Assembly: GCA_944329255.1 (NCBI GenBank)
Contig: CALVIA010000037.1
Span: forward strand, 1-9,841
Length of the DNA: 9,841 bases
Direction of reading: 5' to 3'
Source of the DNA: an uncultured Bacilli bacterium
GTDB lineage: Bacteria > Bacillota_I > Bacilli_A > RF39 > UBA660
The position numbers and the translations under genes are program-made. The notes below the pieces were generated by a model. It did not search any database. It saw nothing but the letters and a program-made list of their open reading frames with translations, and was not told where the DNA came from. Position 1 is the stretch's first letter. Every line of letters starts with the position of its first letter. Below are positions 1 to 7,273 of this stretch, one piece after another.

Positions 1-35
1 CCTAAACCTAGTATTATATATCAGTTTATAAAAAA

Positions 36-64
36 ATACATAATAACCTGGGGTCACTATGTAT
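36..64 (-). terminator. Intrinsic terminator after the AI-2E family gene
   Basis: Read on the minus strand, a 13-base-pair stem (arms 52-64 and 36-48, three-base loop CCA) is followed by a run of seven T (complement of 30-36). Two of the pairs are G-U in the minus-strand RNA and would be A-C mismatches in a plus-strand RNA, so the hairpin is built for minus-strand transcription. It lies 18 bases beyond the stop of the membrane protein gene and probably ends the thrS-side transcription unit. Confidence 0.88.
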
Positions 65-81
65 TATAAAAAATTAATCAC

Positions 82-1137
82 TTAAATATTTTTTTTATTT
101 TTTCTATATAAATTAATAAATATTTCTTTAAAAATAGCTATTAAAGGAGATGAAATTATCATTCCTATTATTCCAAAAAAATATCCAAAAACTAATAAAC
201 CTGTAATAGTTGTAATTGGATGTATTTTTATACTTTTACTCATAATTAATGGCTGTATAATATTACCTTCTATTGTTTGAATTATTAAAATTATTACGAT
301 AACTATAATTCCAAAAGTAGTATTTTTCGTAAATGAAACTAATATAGGTAATATAGCTCCTATATAAGGTCCTATATAAGGAATAATATTAGTAATACCA
401 CATATAAACCCCAATAACAAAGCTCCATCCAATTTTAAAATATAAAATACAATTGTAGATAATAAAAAAACAATTAAAGAAGTAAAAATAGTTCCTTTTA
501 CATAATTTCTTAAAATATTATTAGATTTTAAAATTAAATTATATGTATTTTTTTTAAAATATTTTTTTAAATTAATTGAATTTTCATTTATAAGAAAATA
601 AAATGCAATTATAAAACCTAATATTATTGTAGAAAAACCTTTAAACATATTAATACAAGTTGTTGGAATATCTTTTCCTAATTTATTAAAATAAATATTT
701 AAATAATTTAAAATTTCTTGTTTTATTATTTCATTATCAATAGATTTAAACTGAAATTTATATAAAAATTTGTCAATAATTTCTGGAAATATTTTTATAA
801 ATTTATCTAATTGAGTTATAAAAATAGGAAATATATTTATCATAATCAAATACATAAAAAATAATATAAATAAATATATAATTATTATACAAAAAATTTT
901 TTTTATTCTTTTATTTAAAATTTTTACAATTGGATCTAATAGCCATGCAATTACTATGCCAATAAACAAAGGAGTAATTACTTTTAAAATATTTAAAAAA
1001 AGAATTAAAATATTTAATTTGTTTATAATTAAATATAAAAAATAAACACATAATATTAAAATTAATATATTTAATTTATTTAAAATTTTATTAATTTTAT
1101 TTATTAAAAAATTTATTTTTTTATTATTTACATCCAT
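82..1137 (-). CDS. AI-2E family transporter (PF01594-type membrane protein)
   Basis: This is a 351-residue polytopic inner-membrane protein. An N-terminal pair of hydrophobic segments (about 23-65) ends in the family phrase GIVIAWLLDP. A less hydrophobic stretch (about 108-160) carries the soluble portion, and several helices follow from 165 on. Family landmarks are the Pro/Gly-rich PYIGPYIGAILP (253-264), QTIEGNIIQPLIM (287-299) and a C-terminal helix with GIIGMIISSPL (322-332). Members export small molecules such as autoinducer-2, or act in Na+/H+ exchange; the substrate cannot be read from sequence. The open frame extends to a TTG at 1164, but GGTGAT (1142-1147) sits four bases before the ATG at 1137, so that start is preferred; ATG 1149 is possible. 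It lies 40 bases after thrS behind a terminator-like hairpin, so expression may depend on readthrough. The basic C-terminus (RKNKKNI) fits a cytoplasmic end. Confidence 0.87.
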   Translation of the reverse strand: MDVNNKKINFLINKINKILNKLNILILILCVYFLYLIINKLNILILFLNILKVITPLFIGIVIAWLLDPIVKILNKRIKKIFCIIIIYLFILFFMYLIMINIFPIFITQLDKFIKIFPEIIDKFLYKFQFKSIDNEIIKQEILNYLNIYFNKLGKDIPTTCINMFKGFSTIILGFIIAFYFLINENSINLKKYFKKNTYNLILKSNNILRNYVKGTIFTSLIVFLLSTIVFYILKLDGALLLGFICGITNIIPYIGPYIGAILPILVSFTKNTTFGIIVIVIILIIQTIEGNIIQPLIMSKSIKIHPITTITGLLVFGYFFGIIGMIISSPLIAIFKEIFINLYRKNKKNI

Positions 1138-1141
1138 TTTT

Positions 1142-1147
1142 ATCACC
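1142..1147 (-). promoter_or_regulatory. Ribosome binding site GGTGAT deciding the AI-2E gene start
   Basis: GGTGAT lies four bases before the ATG at 1137. The same form (GGTGAT) precedes the plus-strand RNHCP gene at 7303-7308, which suggests it is a normal ribosome binding site in this genome. The alternative starts further out (TTG 1164, ATG 1149) have no comparable element. Confidence 0.65.
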
Positions 1148-1163
1148 ATTATTATTATTACCA

Positions 1164-1206
1164 AAAAAGAACAAATTTTATTTATAATTTAAAATTTGTT
1201 CTTTTA
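1164..1206 (-). terminator. Intrinsic terminator overlapping the thrS stop codon
   Basis: A perfect inverted repeat (arms about 1165-1180 and 1190-1205, nine-base loop) gives a 16-base-pair stem. On the minus strand it is followed by a T run ending near 1163. The 5' arm is coding sequence for the last residues of ThrRS, and the TAA stop (1178-1180) lies at the loop edge. On the plus strand the repeat is followed by only four T, so minus-strand action is more likely. It would attenuate transcription into the downstream membrane protein gene. AT-only pairs dominate, so efficiency may be moderate. Confidence 0.8.
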
Positions 1207-2914
1207 ATTTATTAATAAATTCATCACAAGTAAGAGTTATTGTTTCTTTACTTTTAAAACATCTATAACTAATTAAATTATTATCTTTTTCGTTATCCCC
1301 AATAACCAAAGTATAAGGTATTTTTTTTGTTTGAGATTCTCTCATTTTATAAGATAACTTTTCATCTTTTAAATCTATATTTGCTCTAATATTATTTTCC
1401 CTTAATAAATTATATATTTTATTTGAATACTCCAAATGATATTCATTATTTACTGGAATAATGTTAACCTGAACTGGACTTAACCATAATGGAAATGCTC
1501 CTGCATAATGTTCAATTAAAATTCCAATAAATCTTTCTATTGAACCATAAATAACTCTATGTAACATAACTGGTCTTTTTTTAGATCCATCTTTATCAAT
1601 ATAAGTTAAATCAAATCTTTCAGGTAAATTCATATCAAGTTGTATAGTACCACATTGCCATACTCTACCTAATGAATCTTTTATATGAAAATCAAGTTTT
1701 GGTCCATAAAAAGCCCCATCTCCATGATTTATTTTACAATCATGTCCTGCTTTATGACAAGCTTCTTCTAAAGCCTTTTCAGATTTATTCCATATTTCAA
1801 TATCACCTATATATTTTTCTTCTGGTCTTGTTGATAATTCAATATTATATGTTAAACCAAAAATTTTATACATTCTATCAATAAAATTAATTAACCTAAC
1901 AACTTCATCTTCTATCTGATCTTCTCTCATAAATATATGAGCATCATCTTGTGTAAATGTTCTTACTCTAAATAAACCATTTAAAGCCCCACTAGCTTCA
2001 TGCCTATGAACTTGTCCTAATTCACCAATTCTAAGTGGTAAATCTTTATAAGAATGAAGTGAATTTTTATATACAAGCATTCCCCCAGGACAATTCATTG
2101 GTTTAATTGCAAAAACTCTATCATCAATTTCACTTGTATACATATTTTCTCTATAGTTATACCAGTGTCCAGACAATTCCCATAAATCTTTATTTAACAT
2201 TATTGGAGTTTTAATAAATTCATACCCTTCTTTAGTATGTTCTTTATACCAGAAATTTTCAAGTTCATTTCTTAAAATCATTCCATTGTTTAAAAAGAAA
2301 GGAAATCCTGGGCCATATTCACTCATCATAAATAAATCTAATTCTTTGCCTAATTTTTTATGATCTCTTCTTTTTGCTTCTTCTAAAAATTCTAAATACT
2401 TATTTAAATCTTCTTCATTAGAAAAACAGATTCCATATATTCTTTGTAACATTTTATTATTAGAATCTCCCTTCCAATATGCTCCACTTACCTTTAATAA
2501 TTTAAAATATTTTATTTGTTTAACAGATTCAACATGAGGTCCACGGCATAAATCAGTAAAATCTCCTTGAGTGTAACAAGATATAACTGATGATTTTTCA
2601 TCCATACGACTTATTAAATCTATTTTATAAGGATCATTTTTAAATCTCTCTAAAGCTTCTTTCTTACTTATTTCTTCTCTATAAATTCTTTTTCCATCTT
2701 TAGAAATTTTTTTCATTTCTTTTTCTATTTTATCTAAATCCTCTTCTTTTATTTTATCATTCCCCAAATCAATATCATAATAAAATCCATCTTCTATTAC
2801 TGGTCCAACCCAAAACAAAGCATTTGGATACAAATGTTTAACTGCTTGTGCTAATAAATGAGCACAACTGTGATTTAAAATATTTAATTCTTCATTTTCT
2901 TTAATATTTATCAT
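1178..2914 (-). CDS. thrS: Threonyl-tRNA synthetase, short form lacking the TGS domain
   Basis: This cytoplasmic class II synthetase joins threonine to tRNA-Thr using ATP. The 578 residues start directly at the editing domain: HSCAH (15-19) and CRGPH (123-127) supply the four His/Cys residues that clear Ser-tRNA-Thr, so editing looks intact. The catalytic core has the zinc ligands C275 (NCPGG), H326 (DDAHIF) and H452, motif 2 FRVRTF (315-320) and motif 3 with R461 (GSIERF). The anticodon-binding domain follows from about 480. Full-length enzymes such as E. coli's (about 640 residues) carry a roughly 60-residue N-terminal TGS domain, which is absent here. The frame opens at a TTG (2926), but that codon lies just before the ribosome binding site GGGAGG; the ATG at 2914 is chosen. 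The NCPGG and VHRHEASGALNGL phrases resemble clostridial-type enzymes. Expression is controlled by the T-box leader upstream. Confidence 0.98.
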   Translation of the reverse strand: MINIKENEELNILNHSCAHLLAQAVKHLYPNALFWVGPVIEDGFYYDIDLGNDKIKEEDLDKIEKEMKKISKDGKRIYREEISKKEALERFKNDPYKIDLISRMDEKSSVISCYTQGDFTDLCRGPHVESVKQIKYFKLLKVSGAYWKGDSNNKMLQRIYGICFSNEEDLNKYLEFLEEAKRRDHKKLGKELDLFMMSEYGPGFPFFLNNGMILRNELENFWYKEHTKEGYEFIKTPIMLNKDLWELSGHWYNYRENMYTSEIDDRVFAIKPMNCPGGMLVYKNSLHSYKDLPLRIGELGQVHRHEASGALNGLFRVRTFTQDDAHIFMREDQIEDEVVRLINFIDRMYKIFGLTYNIELSTRPEEKYIGDIEIWNKSEKALEEACHKAGHDCKINHGDGAFYGPKLDFHIKDSLGRVWQCGTIQLDMNLPERFDLTYIDKDGSKKRPVMLHRVIYGSIERFIGILIEHYAGAFPLWLSPVQVNIIPVNNEYHLEYSNKIYNLLRENNIRANIDLKDEKLSYKMRESQTKKIPYTLVIGDNEKDNNLISYRCFKSKETITLTCDEFINKLKEQILNYK

Positions 2915-2918
2915 ATTT

Positions 2919-2924
2919 CCTCCC
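2919..2924 (-). promoter_or_regulatory. Ribosome binding site GGGAGG deciding the thrS start
   Basis: GGGAGG lies four bases before the ATG at 2914. A TTG start at 2926 would place the ribosome binding site inside the coding region, so the shorter form is correct. The spacing is on the short side. The site lies just after the T-box terminator. Confidence 0.85.
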
Positions 2925-2926
2925 AA

Positions 2927-2974
2927 AATAAAAACCTAGAAAAGGAGTCATAAAGACGGTACCATCCTAGGTTT
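2927..2974 (-). terminator. T-box regulated intrinsic terminator
   Basis: AAACCTAG (minus strand, 2967-2974) pairs with CTAGGTTT (2932-2939) and is followed by TTTATTTT. The stem can extend inwards through one G-U pair and one A-U pair. The enclosed segment holds the T-box sequence itself, so the antiterminator bound by uncharged tRNA-Thr excludes this hairpin. With charged tRNA, transcription should stop before thrS. Confidence 0.92.
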
Positions 2975-3123
2975 AACTTATATTTTATAACGGCATTACC
3001 GGGATTACTTTTTATAATCCTACTAAAAAGGTAGTAACTATTAAAATCCATTATTATCTTACACCTAACGATAACTCTCTATAAATATCATTTAATAATC
3101 ATGTCCTTCATCAACGTATTTAC
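2932..3123 (-). ncRNA. T-box riboswitch leader of thrS, Thr (ACU) specifier
   Basis: This leader senses uncharged tRNA-Thr. On the minus strand the order is as follows. Stem I base AAGG (3105-3108) pairs with CCTT (3028-3031). An upper stem pairs 3091-3099 with 3037-3045. The T-box-typical AGAGAG is at 3075-3080. The interior loop 3' side TACTA (3032-3036) contains ACT, a Thr codon, followed by the expected purine. Stem III is GGATTA/TAATCC (3002-3020). The conserved T-box AGGATGGTACCGTC (2955-2968) carries TGGT at 2961-2964, which would pair with an ACCA acceptor end. The competing terminator is listed separately. ACC read two bases later is a weaker alternative specifier because T follows it. 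Confidence 0.95.
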
Positions 3124-3129
3124 AAAACA

Positions 3130-3158
3130 AGTATATTACTTTTTTTATATTATGTCAA
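3130..3158 (-). promoter_or_regulatory. Sigma-A type promoter of the thrS T-box unit
   Basis: TTGACA (3153-3158) and TATACT (3130-3135) are separated by exactly 17 bases on the minus strand. This is a perfect -35 and a near-perfect -10, with expected transcription start around 3121-3123. It sits immediately after the stop of the HNH-like gene, so the thrS unit is independent of the scpA-dnaI operon even though no terminator separates them. Confidence 0.92.
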
Positions 3159-3170
3159 ATATTAATATTT

Positions 3171-3695
3171 TTAAGGTTTAAACTTATACATTTTATTTCT
3201 TCTATTTTTATGTTTAAGTTTTCCTCTATGTTCAATAGGAACATAAACAGGTTCTATATCATCATAATTTTTTTTAATTTTTTTATTTTTTTCTAAATTC
3301 ATTAAAGCATTTTCCTCAAGTAAAATACAATCAGAACTTGGCTTATAATATTCACTTAAAGTAACTATTTTATTAGCATATAGTAATATTCCATTTACTT
3401 CTTTATAGTACTCTTTTGTAGGTGGCTTTAAAGTTCTATTTAACTCGTAAAACAAATCATTTAGCAATTCATAATATCTTTTATTAGCATATTCTATTTT
3501 ATTTAAATCCATATGAGCATATTTAGTAAGTAAAGCCCCATTTGCTAATGAAATATTTCCTCCACATCTTCTTTCTATAATATGATGATACGTAAACTCA
3601 TTTTTCCTTGATAAATGGTATCCCATCCAACAATTTTCCCCAAAAATTTCAAGCATTGCATTTCTTACACGTACAATTTTTTTACTATCTGACAT
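3171..3695 (-). CDS. Small HNH-endonuclease-like protein
   Basis: This 174-residue protein has a central block that resembles an HNH (beta-beta-alpha metal) motif: YHHII (36-40), GGN (45-47), NGALL (52-56) and H61. These would give His37/His38, Asn52 and His61 the usual roles. The zinc-binding Cys pairs that often flank such motifs are missing; only isolated Cys22, Cys44 and Cys123 are seen. The tail (about 156-174) is strongly basic, consistent with nucleic acid binding. GGAGG (3701-3705) precedes the ATG at 3695; the longer frame starting at GTG 3707 would include that site and is rejected. The gene follows dnaI by 11 bases, so it is the last gene of the replication operon. Nuclease activity is an inference; it could instead be a non-catalytic DNA-binding relative. 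Confidence 0.6.
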   Translation of the reverse strand: MSDSKKIVRVRNAMLEIFGENCWMGYHLSRKNEFTYHHIIERRCGGNISLANGALLTKYAHMDLNKIEYANKRYYELLNDLFYELNRTLKPPTKEYYKEVNGILLYANKIVTLSEYYKPSSDCILLEENALMNLEKNKKIKKNYDDIEPVYVPIEHRGKLKHKNRRNKMYKFKP

Positions 3696-3700
3696 AAATT

Positions 3701-3705
3701 CCTCC
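3701..3705 (-). promoter_or_regulatory. Ribosome binding site GGAGG of the HNH-like gene
   Basis: GGAGG lies five bases before the ATG at 3695 and starts just after the dnaI stop codon (3707-3709). It fixes the start and shows that the two genes do not overlap. Confidence 0.85.
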
Positions 3706-3706
3706 A

Positions 3707-4618
3707 CTACTTTCTTCTATTTTCACCAATTATACATTTGTTAATTGTAAGATTTTTTATTCTTTCAATTATTCTTGTTGCTTTTAAAGAATCAACTTTT
3801 CCCTTTGTTAAGGAAAGTGCACTTTCTAATTCATCATAAGTTAAATTTGATGTAAAAAATGTAGTTAATCCTTCTTCCATTCTATATTGTAATATAGTCC
3901 CTAAAATCTCATCTCTTCCCCATACCGTGACATTCTCAGCACCTATATCATCAATTAATAATAATGGTATTTTTTTTATATAATTAAATTTATCTTTAAA
4001 ATCATCATCAAATGATTCTTTTAAACTTCTAAGAAATTCAGGCCAATAAATAATTGCACTTTTAATATTTTTTTTAGATAATTCATTAAACGCTGCAGCA
4101 ATCAAATATGTCTTACCACATCCAAAGTTTCCATTTAAATATAATCCCTTTATTTTTTTATTAACATCATATTCTTTAATAAACTTTGATAACCAAGTAA
4201 TTACATCTTTTCTACTTGCATCATCTAAATAAATATCTTTCATTCTTGCATTTTTAATATCTTTTGGCAAATCAAAATAATAAACATTTTCATTTAATTT
4301 ATTACTTTTCATTTCCTTTATTTTATATTTACAACTTTTATATTCAAATCTTAATTTATCATTATCTACTTCTTCTTTTAAACAAAAACCAAATATTTCA
4401 TTTTTACAATAATCAAGTCCTTTACAATTTGAACAATTCATATTTTCATTAAAGCATTCTTCAAGTCTTGATGTATATTTCATCAAAACATCATGTGATA
4501 AATGAATAGTTCTTACATAATTTTCAAAATCCACATTTTTTAATGCTTTAATATATTCTTTTTTTAAACTATTATCAACATTGTTATTAAATAATTTAGT
4601 TTTGCTTAAATCCTTCAT
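3707..4618 (-). CDS. dnaI: Helicase loader DnaI (AAA+ ATPase)
   Basis: DnaI loads the replicative helicase at the origin and during restart, working with DnaB and DnaD. The 303-residue protein has an N-terminal helicase-binding domain with a zinc-type Cys cluster (C62, C65, C71, C79, C96). The AAA+ domain follows: Walker A GNFGCGKT (163-170), Walker B LLLIDDIG (219-226), sensor 1 FFTSN (254-258) and an arginine-bearing RIIERI (282-287). Length matches the B. subtilis protein (about 311 residues). The ATG at 4618 is preceded by AGGAG (4624-4628) that overlaps the dnaB stop codon, indicating translational coupling with dnaB. The stop TAG lies 11 bases before the next gene's ATG. Confidence 0.95.
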   Translation of the reverse strand: MKDLSKTKLFNNNVDNSLKKEYIKALKNVDFENYVRTIHLSHDVLMKYTSRLEECFNENMNCSNCKGLDYCKNEIFGFCLKEEVDNDKLRFEYKSCKYKIKEMKSNKLNENVYYFDLPKDIKNARMKDIYLDDASRKDVITWLSKFIKEYDVNKKIKGLYLNGNFGCGKTYLIAAAFNELSKKNIKSAIIYWPEFLRSLKESFDDDFKDKFNYIKKIPLLLIDDIGAENVTVWGRDEILGTILQYRMEEGLTTFFTSNLTYDELESALSLTKGKVDSLKATRIIERIKNLTINKCIIGENRRK

Positions 4619-4626
4619 AAAAACTC

Positions 4627-5919
4627 CTATACAAATTCACTTAACATATTCTCAAGTTCTTTTATATCTTCTTTACTCATTTCTTGTTTCTTTACATCTT
4701 TTCCATACCAATTAGGTAATTTTTCTGTTTCAATTTTTTTTATATTTTTCTTTTCCTTAGCTTGATTAATTTTTCTATATTCTTTTTCAGCTTGTTTCAT
4801 TGCATCTTTTACAGTAGTAATATTACACATTTTCCACTGACTTGCAATCGCTTGTACTAAATTTTTGTTTAGCTTTTTTTCATTAGTTCTAAGAACATAA
4901 TCAATTAGTACATTAACAACACCCGGATTTAATTCTTGATCAACTAGTAGAGATTCAACTAATGAAATATCTTTTGAAGTTGGTTTACTTCCACCATATT
5001 TTGCTTTTAAAAAATCATATGGAGTTGTACATTCAAAACACTCAATTAATTTTTGTTTAATATCTTTTATATTTTTATTATCAACTTTTACATCATTTTT
5101 TGATTTAAAAATTAATTTAGGAATACCATCATTTTCAAAAGAAAATAAATTTTTACAATTCTTTTTTAATTTTTCTTCATTAAAAGTTCCTTTTTCATTA
5201 ATAGAATTTTTTAATAATTCTATCATTGTATCATTATCAAAATTATATAAATATGCTAATCTATTTAATAATTTAATTAATGAAGCAGAAAAAGCATTAT
5301 TACTTAAAATTCCTTTAGGAATAGATTCTTTTATATAATCAAAATCTAATACATCATTTATTGATATATCATTTTTTTCTTTTGAAATAATATCTTTTTC
5401 TGTAACATCTTCTATAGTTTTTATATCCATTTTATATATATCACTAAAACTACTTGTTATATTTTCAAACTCACTTATATTTAATTTTAATGGTTTAAAA
5501 TAAGAAATAAGCATTTGATACTCTTTTTTTCCAATGCTAGCTAAAAGTGAAGAAGATAAAATTGGATTTGAAAAAAATTCAAGAGGAGAAAGAGGACTAT
5601 AAAGTTCATAAATGTAATTATTAATATTTCCTTCTTTAAAAAATGTTTTCAAAAGACCTAATGCTTCTAACTTTTTTCTAGCTATAACTATTTCATCTAA
5701 TTTTAAACCCATACTATTCATAAGATGATGATGTGTAAATTCATTACTAATTATATTAGTTTTATTTAAATCTGACCATAATGTAAAATACAAACAAATA
5801 GCAACAGTCCCAATAATTGGTTGATACAAAGTGGTTAGTAATTTTCTATCGTTTTCATTTAAAAAACTTTTATTAACTACTAAATAGCTGTCCGCTGGCA
5901 ATATAGAAACAGATTTCAT
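4627..5919 (-). CDS. dnaB: Replication initiation and membrane attachment protein DnaB (DnaD-like)
   Basis: This is the Bacilli-type DnaB, an initiation and restart protein that brings DnaI and the helicase to DnaA/DnaD-bound origin DNA. It is not the helicase of the same name. It has 430 residues against about 470 in B. subtilis. The N-terminal winged-helix part includes LYQPIIGTVAICLYFTLW (31-48) and KLEALGLL (83-90). A variable middle follows, then a DnaD-like C-terminal domain with YDFLKAKYGG (301-310) and LNPGVVNVLIDYV (330-342). Within that domain LVQAIASQW (354-362) corresponds to the YxxxIxxxW DNA-binding motif, with Leu in place of Tyr. The lysine-rich region 380-412 is probably disordered. 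The ATG at 5919 has only a weak GTGATG-type ribosome binding site. A 71-base gap separates it from scpB, so it may have its own promoter. Confidence 0.93.
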   Translation of the reverse strand: MKSVSILPADSYLVVNKSFLNENDRKLLTTLYQPIIGTVAICLYFTLWSDLNKTNIISNEFTHHHLMNSMGLKLDEIVIARKKLEALGLLKTFFKEGNINNYIYELYSPLSPLEFFSNPILSSSLLASIGKKEYQMLISYFKPLKLNISEFENITSSFSDIYKMDIKTIEDVTEKDIISKEKNDISINDVLDFDYIKESIPKGILSNNAFSASLIKLLNRLAYLYNFDNDTMIELLKNSINEKGTFNEEKLKKNCKNLFSFENDGIPKLIFKSKNDVKVDNKNIKDIKQKLIECFECTTPYDFLKAKYGGSKPTSKDISLVESLLVDQELNPGVVNVLIDYVLRTNEKKLNKNLVQAIASQWKMCNITTVKDAMKQAEKEYRKINQAKEKKNIKKIETEKLPNWYGKDVKKQEMSKEDIKELENMLSEFV

Positions 5920-5941
5920 AACATCACATCACTTTGAATTA

Positions 5942-5950
5942 ATAATAACA
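5942..5950 (-). promoter_or_regulatory. Possible extended -10 promoter for dnaB
   Basis: The minus strand reads TG-T-TATTAT at 5942-5950, an extended -10 element, in the gap before dnaB. No good -35 is seen 16-18 bases further upstream. It would give a leader of about 15 bases before the ATG. In DNA this AT-rich, such matches are common. Confidence 0.35.
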
Positions 5951-5990
5951 TATTTTTATTCTATTTAATAGATAATTTATAATTTTTTTA

Positions 5991-6542
5991 TTAATTTTCT
6001 TTATATTTTGATAAAAACAAATCTTTTTCTTCTTCATTTTCTGATTCTTCATTTTTTAATACTGGTAAATCATCTTTTGAAGATAAACCAAAGTAATCAA
6101 GAAATTCATCAGTAGTTTTATAAAGTATCGGTCTACCTGGTATATCTTCTCTACCTACCTCTTTTAAAAATCCTTTTGCAACAAGTTTTCTTATCATTTG
6201 AGAAGATGAAATACCTCTGATCTCATCAACCTTTATTCTCGTTATCGGTTCATTATATGCAATTATTACAAGTGTTTCAAGAGCAGATTGGGATAAAGTA
6301 TTATTTGAATCTTCTACTAATTTTCTATAATACTCTTTATGTTCTTCCTTTGTAGTAAGTTTTAATGAATTACCCAAATAATCTATTCTAAGTCCTCTTT
6401 CATCACTCATATAATCTTTTTTTAAATCAAGAACTAATTTTTTTGCTTCTTCTTCCTCAATATTTAATATATCACATATACTACTTATTGTTATTCCCTC
6501 ATCACCAACAACAAATAACAATCCTTCTAAAACTGCTTTCAT
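5991..6542 (-). CDS. scpB: Segregation and condensation protein ScpB
   Basis: ScpB is the winged-helix kleisin-binding subunit of the SMC-ScpAB condensin that organises and segregates the chromosome. The 183-residue protein begins MKAVLEGLLFVVGDEGI, typical of the family. Its second winged helix has LSQSALETLVIIAYNEPITR and the conserved KVDEIRG. The end of the fold carries GRPILYKTTDEFLDYFGLSSKDDLPVL. A short acidic then basic tail follows. The frame extends to a GTG at 6551, but the ribosome binding site AAAAGGA (6553-6559) is correctly spaced only for the ATG at 6542, one base after the scpA stop (6544-6546). It is co-transcribed with scpA, the usual arrangement. Confidence 0.96.
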   Translation of the reverse strand: MKAVLEGLLFVVGDEGITISSICDILNIEEEEAKKLVLDLKKDYMSDERGLRIDYLGNSLKLTTKEEHKEYYRKLVEDSNNTLSQSALETLVIIAYNEPITRIKVDEIRGISSSQMIRKLVAKGFLKEVGREDIPGRPILYKTTDEFLDYFGLSSKDDLPVLKNEESENEEEKDLFLSKYKEN

Positions 6543-6543
6543 A

Positions 6544-7254
6544 CTAAACACATCCTTTTATAATTATTTCATCAAAATTATATTTTTGTTCAATAATTAT
6601 TTCATCTTTTTTTACCATTTCTAATATAGCTAAAAATGTAACTACAATATATTCTTTATTATATAAATCAAATAGTTCGTCAAATCTTAAATTAGATTTA
6701 TTTTTTAATAAATTTTTAATTTTAATAATTACTTCAGAAACAGAAAGTTCTTTAGAAGTTATTTTTGTAACAAGAGGTTTTTCTTTTTCAATTCTACTAA
6801 CAAAATTATTAAAAGCATTAATTAAATCATTAATATTTTGATCATTTTTAAAATTATTAATATTATACTCTTCTATTTTAGATGGAGTTTTTGTATAAAC
6901 ATAACTTCTTTTTAATTCTAATTCTTTAAAAGTTTTAGTTATTTCTTTATATTTATTATAGTCAACCAATTTTTTTATTAAATCTTCTTTAAATTCTTCT
7001 TCATAATTATCATTTTCTTCTTCTTTTTTTGGAAGAAGTGATTTAGATTTATACTCTAATAATTCAGAAGCCATTACCAAATATTCACTTGCTATATCCA
7101 AATTTAATTCTTTCATTTTCATTATATAATCCATATATTGATTTGTTATTTCAATTAAACTAATATTATATATATCTATATTAGATTTTTTTATTAAATG
7201 CAAAAGCAAATCAAGTGGTCCTGAAAAATCATTTATATTAACTTCATAATGCAT
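6544..7254 (-). CDS. scpA: Segregation and condensation protein ScpA (kleisin)
   Basis: ScpA is the kleisin that bridges the SMC heads and binds ScpB in the bacterial condensin. The 236-residue protein opens with the family signature FSGPLDLLLHLI (10-21) and ASEYLVMASELLEYKSKSLLP (55-75), the SMC-binding helical domain. A charged middle follows. The C-terminal winged helix (about 165-236, including VTFLAILEMVKKDEI) contacts the other SMC head. The ATG at 7254 is preceded by GGGTGTGAT. It is the first gene of the scpA-scpB-dnaB-dnaI-HNH run and diverges from the RNHCP gene across a 57-base promoter region. Confidence 0.96.
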   Translation of the reverse strand: MHYEVNINDFSGPLDLLLHLIKKSNIDIYNISLIEITNQYMDYIMKMKELNLDIASEYLVMASELLEYKSKSLLPKKEEENDNYEEEFKEDLIKKLVDYNKYKEITKTFKELELKRSYVYTKTPSKIEEYNINNFKNDQNINDLINAFNNFVSRIEKEKPLVTKITSKELSVSEVIIKIKNLLKNKSNLRFDELFDLYNKEYIVVTFLAILEMVKKDEIIIEQKYNFDEIIIKGCV

Positions 7255-7273
7255 ATAATCACACCCTAGTACA

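Noticed and set aside
13..18. Minus-strand TATAAT near the left edge
   Set aside because: No -35 at suitable spacing and no downstream gene visible in the window, so a promoter call is not supported.
1672..1884. Open frame antisense to thrS
   Set aside because: It is a mirror of a strongly conserved gene, with no ribosome binding site and low-complexity translation.
3157..3170. 14-base perfect palindrome AAATATTAATATTT beside the thrS -35
   Set aside because: It is made only of A and T in a region rich in both and is followed by no T run, so chance is the simplest explanation.
4264..4452. Open frame antisense to dnaI
   Set aside because: It consists of Tyr/Phe/His/Asn-rich sequence from the complement of a conserved AT-rich gene and has no initiation signals.
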